Assembly: GCA_046075665.1 (NCBI GenBank)
Contig: JBJTQN010000169.1
Coordinates: forward strand, 1 to 19,518
From: CAIRTT01 sp046075665
GTDB taxonomy: Bacteria; Armatimonadota; Armatimonadia; Armatimonadales; Armatimonadaceae
Reading direction: 5' to 3'
DNA: 19,518 bases
The notes beneath the pieces were generated by a model, which saw only the letters and a program-made list of their open reading frames with translations, ran no database searches and was not told the DNA's origin. Below are positions 5,469-12,204 of the stretch, one piece after another. Position numbers and translations under genes: made by a program. Position 1 is the first letter of the stretch. Each line of letters opens with the position of its first letter.

Positions 5469-7931
5469 CTACACCACACTCTGAGGGTCGATATCAACCA
5501 TCAACATCGCACGGTCCTCGCCAGATAGTCCACTCAATTCCCTGCGGACAAGCTGACGAAGGGAGTCATCCAGTGGTCCCTTTATCAGCACATGGAACCT
5601 GTGTTTGTTTCGTACCCGTGACAGCGGGCACGGTGCCGGGCCAAGGACAGATAAGGCATTATGAACACGCATCCGCGCAGCAAAGTCGGCTGCCACTCCT
5701 GCTGCCTTATAAGCATCCTCATGACTTGCAATGACATTGCATAGTCGCGAAAACGGCGGATAACTCAGCTCGCGTCGGTTTTCGATTTCACTTGCATAGA
5801 ACGCTCGATAGTCATGCTGGGCAGCGGCTTGAATCGCCACGTGCTCAGGATTAAACGTCTGAATCATGACCCGGCCGGGAACTTCACCTCGGCCTGCGCG
5901 CCCGGAAACTTGGGCAAGCAGCTGGAATGTTCGTTCGGCGGCCCTAAAGTCGGGGACGTGTAGGGATGTATCCGCGGCGACGACTCCAACACAGGTTACA
6001 CCTGGGAAATCGAGGCCCTTCGCCACCATTTGCGTACCAATCAAAATGTCCGCTTCACGGGTTCTGAACTGCTCAATCATCGCCGGAAGCGCATCCTTGT
6101 TTGCAACTGTGTCCCGGTCCATCCGCAGTAAACGAGCATTTGGAAATAGGCCATTCAGCTCCGATTCAATGCGTTCAGTTCCGATTCCATAGGAAAGAAT
6201 CCGCTTACCCGTGCAACTAGGACACGTTTCCGGGGCACGCACGGTGTAAGCACAGTGATGGCAGAGCAAGGTTTCCGCTCCGTGGTGGAGCGTCAGCGAG
6301 ACAGCGCAATTCGGGCACATCGGTACGTGCCCACACTCTCGACAAAGCAGGTACTTTGCAAAGCCCCGTCGATTTAGAAAAACGATCGCCTGATGGCCCG
6401 ATCCAAGCGACTCGCTAATTGCATCCAGAAGTGATGTAGAAAACATGTTGAGCCCGGTTGCACCGGTTTTTACGCGCTGGTCGATGATTTCTACATACGG
6501 CATCGGCCGTCCAGCCGGCCGCATGGTCATCTCAGCTAGTGTGTATTCACCATTGACGGCATTGTAATAGGATTCAATACCTGGTGTAGCTGAGCCAAGG
6601 ACAACAGTTGCATTCGTGGAGCGTGCTCTGGCTAATGCGACATCGCGTGCCTGATACCTCGGAGCCCCGGATTCTTGTTTGTATGAACCTTCGTGCTCTT
6701 CATCAACAATAATGCAGCCAATATTGCTCAGCGGCGCAAAGATTGCGCTGCGCGCGCCAACAACGACATCCGCCTTTCCAGCTCCGATTCTGTACCACTC
6801 ATCCCGACGTTCTCCATCTGAGAGTGCACTGTGCAGAACGGCGACACGATTACCTAGCCGACCGCGAAAAATACTCATGAGTTGTGCGGTCAATGCAATT
6901 TCCGGCACGAGTACCAATGCAGTGCGACCGGCTGCGAGGGTTTTCTCAATCGTGGCCAAATAGACCTCAGTCTTTCCTGAGCCCGTCACGCCATGGAGTA
7001 GAACGGGCTTTCGGCCTTTCGTTGGATCTGGCAAATCGATAATGGATAAGGCATCGTGTTGATCCGAGGAAAGGACATCTGGACGATTGCCATCAGATGT
7101 CATCACAAGTGGAACACGGTCAATCGGTATCGGACCAATCGTAACCAACAGGTCACTCTCCAGACGTTTCCAGACGGACCGACCGATTCCGTAAGCTTCA
7201 AGGGCATCTAAGATTGAAACTGGCGTATGTGCTGGCAGGTCAGCAAGTAACTCAAGTGCTACCGCCTGCTGTTTTGCCCTGCGCCGCCGCCGCGCCGCCT
7301 CCGCGTGTGCAACCTCTGACGTGACGGTAAGCGTGACTGCCATTACAGAGCGAGCGGATACTTTTGGCGGCAGAATCTGATAATCCCGCTGAATGGCACC
7401 GATGCGAACCAACGCACTTAAAGATGCCTTATCGGCTGTGGTGCCAATAGCATCGCTGATGTCCTTGAGTGTCTGCGGCATCTCCGCCCTGCTAAGTACG
7501 TTAGCAAGGGCAAGGTGATTTGATCCGAGAGATTCGACGGAGCGGTATCCAGTCCAGCGATAGAACAATTCGATGCGGGCGCTCTGCAGCTGTGGGATGG
7601 CCGTTCGGATTGACATCGCTAGATCCGCCACATACTCTCGAGCCACCCATCTTGCGGTTCGCATTACGGAATCCGGAACACTTGCTCCATCTCCAGCAAC
7701 CCGATCCAGTACGTCGCGAACAGATTTCTCAGAAACACCCTGCGGTAGTACATCGCGACGCTGTACGACATAGCCCAGCAGTACTTGGCGGCCGAAAGGT
7801 ACGACTACACAGTCTCCACTATGCAGAGGATCCGGTCTATCAAGATGGTCTGGCACTGCATACGTGAATGGCTGGCGGAGGTTTGGTACCTCTACCTGAA
7901 CAATCACATCAACAAAGCGGCCAGCTGTCAC
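5469..7931 (-). CDS. priA: Primosomal protein N' (replication restart helicase PriA)
   Basis: This 820-residue 3'-5' superfamily 2 helicase recognises stalled forks and reloads the replicative helicase. The N-terminal 3'-DNA-binding domain begins at VDVIVQVEVPNLRQPFTYAVP. Walker A GVTGSGKTE lies at 314-322 and Walker B DEEH at 410-413. Eight zinc-binding cysteines occur as four CxxC pairs (530/533, 539/542, 557/560, 570/573). The C-terminal helicase motifs include GTQMVAKGLDFPGV and QVSGRAGRG. All catalytic parts are intact. It starts with GTG 7931, 5 nt after AGGAAG, 9 nt behind the asparaginase stop, as the last gene of a six-gene operon. A run of five Arg near residue 214 is the only local oddity. 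Confidence 0.97.
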   Translation of the reverse strand: MTAGRFVDVIVQVEVPNLRQPFTYAVPDHLDRPDPLHSGDCVVVPFGRQVLLGYVVQRRDVLPQGVSEKSVRDVLDRVAGDGASVPDSVMRTARWVAREYVADLAMSIRTAIPQLQSARIELFYRWTGYRSVESLGSNHLALANVLSRAEMPQTLKDISDAIGTTADKASLSALVRIGAIQRDYQILPPKVSARSVMAVTLTVTSEVAHAEAARRRRRAKQQAVALELLADLPAHTPVSILDALEAYGIGRSVWKRLESDLLVTIGPIPIDRVPLVMTSDGNRPDVLSSDQHDALSIIDLPDPTKGRKPVLLHGVTGSGKTEVYLATIEKTLAAGRTALVLVPEIALTAQLMSIFRGRLGNRVAVLHSALSDGERRDEWYRIGAGKADVVVGARSAIFAPLSNIGCIIVDEEHEGSYKQESGAPRYQARDVALARARSTNATVVLGSATPGIESYYNAVNGEYTLAEMTMRPAGRPMPYVEIIDQRVKTGATGLNMFSTSLLDAISESLGSGHQAIVFLNRRGFAKYLLCRECGHVPMCPNCAVSLTLHHGAETLLCHHCAYTVRAPETCPSCTGKRILSYGIGTERIESELNGLFPNARLLRMDRDTVANKDALPAMIEQFRTREADILIGTQMVAKGLDFPGVTCVGVVAADTSLHVPDFRAAERTFQLLAQVSGRAGRGEVPGRVMIQTFNPEHVAIQAAAQHDYRAFYASEIENRRELSYPPFSRLCNVIASHEDAYKAAGVAADFAARMRVHNALSVLGPAPCPLSRVRNKHRFHVLIKGPLDDSLRQLVRRELSGLSGEDRAMLMVDIDPQSVV

Positions 7932-7940
7932 CGGGGCTTC

Positions 7941-8840
7941 CTACTTACCCATCACTGGAGCCTCAACCTTGATCACATCCGTTTGTGATGCCTGCCAATA
8001 GTGGAAATCAGGATGTTCCTTTGTCCGTGCGCCTCCAGCATCACCTGTTTGGTTCAAAGCGATCACAAGGCAGGTCGTCCCGAGGCAGCTTGGGCGCAAG
8101 CGAATCATGTCACGCATTGCTGCTTCCGCGGCAGCCTGAGGACCCATCCCCTGAGCCAGCTTGCTCACCGTTCGCATCGCCATACCGACTTGCATCATCT
8201 GCTCGCCCATCCCGAGGCACACAGCGCCTCCGATGCCTTGCTCGACATACAGTCCGCCTCCAATAATGGGGGAGTCACCGACCCGACCGGGCATCTTGAA
8301 TGCCAATCCGCTTGTTGATGTGCCACAGGCCAAGTGGTGATCAGTGTCCATCACAATCGCACCAACCGTGTCTCCACCATCAATGTGCTGGTCACCCGTT
8401 GCCTCAAGGTCGACTTCGCCGCGTAAAAATGCTTCATAACGCTCACGGGAATAGTCTGTCAGCAGTGCACCTTCATCCAAAAATCCCTGAGCTTCAGCAA
8501 AGCGCTTTGCTCCCTCTCCAACAAGCATCACGTGGGGAGTTCGCTCCATCACGCGTCTCGCAATGGCGATCGGGCTTCGGAAGCCGAGCAGCCCTGCGAC
8601 AGCGCCGGCTCTGTGCGACGGGCCATCCATTATCGCCGCGTCAAGGGACATCCGGCCTAGGGCATCCGGCAACCCGCCGACTCCAACATCATGCAGGGTT
8701 TCATCTGCCTCAGCTGCTGCAAGACCCGCCTCGAGCCAGTCCAACCGTGTTGTTCCTGAATGCTTGGATGCATTCAATATCGACTTAACTGTCATGTATC
8801 CGCTGGGGCCGGTAGCTATAGCAATCTTTAATCCACTCAA
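7941..8840 (-). CDS. N4-(beta-N-acetylglucosaminyl)-L-asparaginase (Ntn hydrolase)
   Basis: A glycosylasparaginase-family Ntn hydrolase, made as a precursor and self-cleaved before the nucleophilic Thr. The site is GGD|TVGAIVMD, with the Thr at residue 158 from the chosen start. Other family motifs are VGGLPDA, MDGPSHRAGAVAGL and PGRVGDSPIIGGGLY. It cleaves the GlcNAc-Asn bond of glycoasparagines; isoaspartyl-peptidase activity is a known alternative in the superfamily. A GTG at 8849 is also possible, but a GAGAGG ribosome site abuts it, whereas it lies 8 nt before TTG 8840. TTG 8840 forms a TTGA overlap with the gmk stop, so I prefer it. There is no signal peptide, so intracellular glycoasparagine or isopeptide turnover is expected. 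It is the fifth gene of the operon. Confidence 0.88.
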   Translation of the reverse strand: MSGLKIAIATGPSGYMTVKSILNASKHSGTTRLDWLEAGLAAAEADETLHDVGVGGLPDALGRMSLDAAIMDGPSHRAGAVAGLLGFRSPIAIARRVMERTPHVMLVGEGAKRFAEAQGFLDEGALLTDYSRERYEAFLRGEVDLEATGDQHIDGGDTVGAIVMDTDHHLACGTSTSGLAFKMPGRVGDSPIIGGGLYVEQGIGGAVCLGMGEQMMQVGMAMRTVSKLAQGMGPQAAAEAAMRDMIRLRPSCLGTTCLVIALNQTGDAGGARTKEHPDFHYWQASQTDVIKVEAPVMGK

Positions 8841-9406
8841 CGTCTGCACCTCTCAGCGACCAGGATGCACCTAAGACGATCAGCCGCTACGGTGATTTCA
8901 TCATTCACCACAATATAGTCATAGTCCGATGATGCTGCGATTTCTGTTCGCGCATCATCAAGTCGTATCTGAATGGCTGCTTCCGTTTCCGTTCCGCGAC
9001 TCCGTAAGCGGGCCTCCAGCTCTTCTAACGATGGAGGCGCTAAAAAAATCAGTATCGCATCTGGAACCAAGTCCCGGATTGACTTACCACCTTGAACATC
9101 GATTTTCAAAATGGCATCCGTTCCCGCCGCAAGTGTCCGATCTACCCAGGGCTTCGGCGTTCCGTAGAGGTTTCCACCGTTAACTTCTGCATATTCGAGA
9201 AAGTCGTTCGACGCGATTCTGTTCTCAAACTCGGTTCTGGTCAGGAATGTGTATGGTCTCCCCTCAACCTCACCAGGGCGCATCGCGCGGGTTGTCGCTG
9301 TTACGCAGATTGCAAAGCCGGTGTCAATGGTTTCGAGCGATGCGAGGATGGTGTCTTTACCAACGCCGGATGGCCCTGAGAGGACATAGAGTTTGCCTTT
9401 TGTCAC
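8837..9406 (-). CDS. gmk: Guanylate kinase
   Basis: This essential enzyme phosphorylates GMP to GDP with ATP. It has 189 residues, within the usual range. The P-loop LSGPSGVGKDT is near the N-terminus, followed by the GMP-binding region TRAMRPGEVEGRPYTFL and FLEYAEVNGGNLYGTP. The adenosine and lid portions include KIDVQGGKSIRD and RLRSRGTETEAAIQIRL. It starts with GTG 9406, 9 nt after the preceding stop, with only a weak Shine-Dalgarno, so translational coupling is likely. gmk is often near priA in other bacteria, which fits here. Confidence 0.95.
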   Translation of the reverse strand: MTKGKLYVLSGPSGVGKDTILASLETIDTGFAICVTATTRAMRPGEVEGRPYTFLTRTEFENRIASNDFLEYAEVNGGNLYGTPKPWVDRTLAAGTDAILKIDVQGGKSIRDLVPDAILIFLAPPSLEELEARLRSRGTETEAAIQIRLDDARTEIAASSDYDYIVVNDEITVAADRLRCILVAERCRR

Positions 9407-9415
9407 TTGCTAAGT

Positions 9416-10183
9416 CTACTTTCCCAGTACTTTGCGCGCCATCATGACATCGGATGCCGAGTCGATATCAGTGCCTATAGCAGCGTCATTGACAATGAGT
9501 GCCCGGACGGAAGCATGACCGACAAGACGTGACACGGCTTGTTCTAGAATCGATATCCTTAATAGACCGGGAAACAGCCGAGACAGCAGCAACCGTACGA
9601 TGACATCCGGTCCGAGGAGTTTTCCAAGTCCAAGGACATCCTTACGCCGCTCGAAGGACTCACGAATGACCGCCTCGTTATTGCGCACAAATTCGGGATT
9701 GATGAGGACGATGTTTCCGCCTGTGAACTCGCCATCCGCTGTTCTCAGTGATGTACGTTTGGCATCCGGGAAAGTGGCCCTGCAAACATCCATAGGGATA
9801 ACCGTATACACGAAGTCTGCATTCGGTGCGCTGGCAAGGATGGCACTTATATCGCTCGCAGTGACGAATGGGATATCTGCAGTGACAACCAACACCATTT
9901 CGACATCGGGAGGCAAGGCCGAGACTCCATTTAGGAGTGTATCAACGAGGGATGCACCAGCATCAACACGGACATGCGGACCGTCAAACGGCACATCGCC
10001 GGCGATGACCAGCTCCAAGCCTGCAGATTGAAGCGCATCGGTGACATAGCGATACATCGGCTTACCGGCAATATCGACTAGCACGCGGTTATCGCAATCT
10101 GATGGCAACAGCGATTGCCAGGCATCGCGGTCCTTTGTTTTGATCCGCCCGCCAGCGAGAAGAATGGCTGCAGTTTTGGTCAT
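9416..10183 (-). CDS. MobA/IspD-like nucleotidyltransferase, exact role unknown
   Basis: A 255-residue NTP-transferase-fold protein. The N-terminus reads AAILLAGGR followed by IKTKDRD rather than the normal GxGxRM continuation. LVDIAGKPMYRYVTDAL matches the sugar- or base-recognition motif of nucleotidyltransferases, and LVVTADIPFVT supplies the metal-binding Asp region. The PKQ of canonical IspD is absent. The C-terminal 80 residues (GKLLGPDVIVRLLL onward, then TDIDSASDVMMAR) end like MobA/GlmU-type enzymes. It overlaps the ispE stop by 4 nt (ATGA) and precedes gmk by 9 nt. Position next to ispE raises the possibility of an unusual MEP cytidylyltransferase, but molybdenum-cofactor or sugar-nucleotide roles are equally open. 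Confidence 0.75.
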   Translation of the reverse strand: MTKTAAILLAGGRIKTKDRDAWQSLLPSDCDNRVLVDIAGKPMYRYVTDALQSAGLELVIAGDVPFDGPHVRVDAGASLVDTLLNGVSALPPDVEMVLVVTADIPFVTASDISAILASAPNADFVYTVIPMDVCRATFPDAKRTSLRTADGEFTGGNIVLINPEFVRNNEAVIRESFERRKDVLGLGKLLGPDVIVRLLLSRLFPGLLRISILEQAVSRLVGHASVRALIVNDAAIGTDIDSASDVMMARKVLGK

Positions 10184-11058
10184 CGGGTCGATACCAGTTT
10201 CATATACGGGACATTGCCACTAAGTGCCTTGACAATGCGGACAGAATCTGCACGCGATTCAGTCACTGTAAAGACCGCTGAGCCGCTTCCGCAGAGCTGT
10301 GTTCGAAGCGCTCCAAGAGTCGAAAGAGTCGAAAACAAATACTCAACATCCGGACTTATTCCGCGCACGACGTTCTCGAAGTCATTGGTTAGAAAATCGT
10401 ATGTGATGGTGCCGTTCGCCAGGACAGCACTTGTACCGTTACCGGGGACCCGAGCTCTATCTGCATCCAGAGAACGGTAAGCAAGTGGCGTCGACATCCC
10501 GGAAATCGGACGTATCACGACACCGTTTAGCTCACCGCTGACTGAAATTTCAGTAATCTTCTCTCCATAATGCTGCATCCGAACTGGACCGTCGTATAGA
10601 AAAAGTGAAACATCGGAGCCGATGTCTGCAGCAACTTTATGTTGCTCTTCGAGCGAGATTCCGAGGTAGGCACCAACGACCCGAATCGTCGTAGCGGCAT
10701 TGCTACTCCCAGCGCCGAGTCCAGCTTCGCTAGGGATGTTTTTGATGAGTGTTATCCAGAGCGTTCCATCGAATTCCGGAACTAAATCGATTAAGCGTTG
10801 TGCAGCACGTACCACCAAATTACGTTCGTCACGGGGAATGGGTGGATGGGCTATAGCATTGGGGCGCTTGTCCTTTAGAACAAGGCGAACTCCGCGCGTT
10901 CCTGAACGCACAGTAAAGGTCATTTCATCAGACAGGTTTAGGCGGACCACGATGGAATCAATCGGGTGATATCCGGTTGCATCCGGAGGATGGACATCGA
11001 GAGTGATGTTCAACTTTGCTGGTGATGACGATTCAGCCTTCCAACCACTTTGGTTCAT
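10180..11058 (-). CDS. ispE: 4-diphosphocytidyl-2-C-methyl-D-erythritol kinase
   Basis: A GHMP kinase of the MEP (non-mevalonate) isoprenoid pathway, phosphorylating CDP-ME at the 2-hydroxyl. It has 292 residues, close to the usual 280-290. SPAKLN at 12-17 contains the conserved Lys15. The ATP loop SEAGLGAGSSNAATT lies at 110-124, and the catalytic Asp149 is in IGSDVSLFL. The C-terminal LCGSGSAVF is motif III. The start codon follows the protease stop by 2 nt. The stop overlaps the next gene's start as ATGA, implying translational coupling to the nucleotidyltransferase. Confidence 0.95.
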   Translation of the reverse strand: MNQSGWKAESSSPAKLNITLDVHPPDATGYHPIDSIVVRLNLSDEMTFTVRSGTRGVRLVLKDKRPNAIAHPPIPRDERNLVVRAAQRLIDLVPEFDGTLWITLIKNIPSEAGLGAGSSNAATTIRVVGAYLGISLEEQHKVAADIGSDVSLFLYDGPVRMQHYGEKITEISVSGELNGVVIRPISGMSTPLAYRSLDADRARVPGNGTSAVLANGTITYDFLTNDFENVVRGISPDVEYLFSTLSTLGALRTQLCGSGSAVFTVTESRADSVRIVKALSGNVPYMKLVSTR

Positions 11059-11060
11059 GA

Positions 11061-12152
11061 CTACCGTCCTTTCCTGCGAAGGGTAAGGTCATCCTGCGTT
11101 GCCATTACCAGATACCAACCGGACCGTTTAACGGTCACGCGAAGGTTTGTGTCGACCGTTATCCCACCGGGCCCTTTGACGCTATTGGGTTGGATACGTC
11201 TGCTTGCGGTATACACTCCTGCTTCAAGAGGAACCCACCCACGCCCTGTGAATCGGATAATTCCGTCCTCCGTCAGGACAAAGGCCCATGCAGTGAGAAA
11301 AGCATCCTGTGAGTCGGCATCCACAGCTTGGAATACCCTGCCTAGAAATGCCTCTCCATACGTGTCGGCGACATGTAACACCGCGCCGACATAGGCAAGC
11401 ATCCCTTGTGCGTTGCGTTTTGAAAAAGCCAAAGTGCCTGGAGGAGCGCCAACAAGGGCTTTCTGGAACCGATTTGTGGATGCCTCGACATAGCCGGCTG
11501 ATGGCATAACGAGATTGACCGGTCCTTTCGTAACCGCACTGGAAAGCCACTTCAGGCCAAGAGCCTCTCCCAAATGCCCTGCGCTATCCGGCTCCGGGGA
11601 TGAAAATCCGCGGGCACCTGGAATCGCTAAGTGACCCCATTCATGTGCAATCACGCGTGCAAATTCGCTTGGGTCCTTCTGGGATGTGACATCGAAGTAG
11701 GTAACGTTCGTCGTCCGTGTTTCTCCAACGACATCCCTTACACGTGACTTTTCTTCCGTGATCCAAATCGATGCCGTGTCGGTATCCCATGCCATGCGGA
11801 CCGGTTGTCGCAGACGCGAGAGCTGCTGAGCGCGCAATGTGCTGATGGTGCAACAAATCGCCTCTGCTTGAGCACGTGCTGCAGCCGTATAGCTGACATT
11901 TGCATATCGCTGGATCTGGCGACCACTCGGTCCATACAGCCCCGCAAGTAAGGTGTAGTGATTGCCATCGTGACTTGTATCAACCACGTCGCTACTGATG
12001 GCAATCATGTGGTCAGAGCCAGCATCGATTACCCTTTGAACATTACGGCTTGACGCAAGTTCTTGAATGTTTGTAATGCTGAAAGGGAGGGATATAGCTC
12101 CTTGGGAGCGCGCAAGTGCATTCTTCCCATACAATCCTGTCATTGCAATCAT
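11061..12152 (-). CDS. Putative zinc metalloprotease with HExxH motif, unknown family
   Basis: A 363-residue protein with one clear catalytic signature, VIAHEWGHLAIP near residues 167-178: His, Glu and His are all present as in zincin proteases. A Glu in HLGEALGL about 20 residues later is a plausible third ligand, as in gluzincins. The region before it mixes beta-type segments (VRMAWDTDTASIWITEE) and the C-terminus looks like a small beta domain ending WYLVMATQDDLTLRRKGR. I do not recognise a named family. No convincing signal peptide or membrane helix is present, which is unusual for such proteases. ATG 12152 lies 7 nt after an extended -10 (TGCTAGAAT), so the mRNA is probably leaderless. 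It is the first gene of the operon that ends with priA. Confidence 0.75.
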   Translation of the reverse strand: MIAMTGLYGKNALARSQGAISLPFSITNIQELASSRNVQRVIDAGSDHMIAISSDVVDTSHDGNHYTLLAGLYGPSGRQIQRYANVSYTAAARAQAEAICCTISTLRAQQLSRLRQPVRMAWDTDTASIWITEEKSRVRDVVGETRTTNVTYFDVTSQKDPSEFARVIAHEWGHLAIPGARGFSSPEPDSAGHLGEALGLKWLSSAVTKGPVNLVMPSAGYVEASTNRFQKALVGAPPGTLAFSKRNAQGMLAYVGAVLHVADTYGEAFLGRVFQAVDADSQDAFLTAWAFVLTEDGIIRFTGRGWVPLEAGVYTASRRIQPNSVKGPGGITVDTNLRVTVKRSGWYLVMATQDDLTLRRKGR

Positions 12153-12159
12153 CCCGACT

Positions 12160-12198
12160 ATTCTAGCACCGAGCCCGGGTGTGCCCGCGTGCTAGAAT
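12160..12198. promoter_or_regulatory. Mirrored divergent extended -10 promoters (protease operon and ppc)
   Basis: ATTCTAGCAC (12160-12169) and GTGCTAGAAT (12189-12198) form a perfect 10-bp inverted repeat with a 19-nt GC-rich centre. Each arm read outward is TGC-TAGAAT, an extended -10. The left one ends 7 nt before ATG 12152; the right one ends 6 nt before GTG 12205. Neither start has a Shine-Dalgarno, so both transcripts appear leaderless. The repeat could also bind a dimeric regulator that would control both directions at once. Confidence 0.65.
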
Positions 12199-12204
12199 GC
12201 CACT

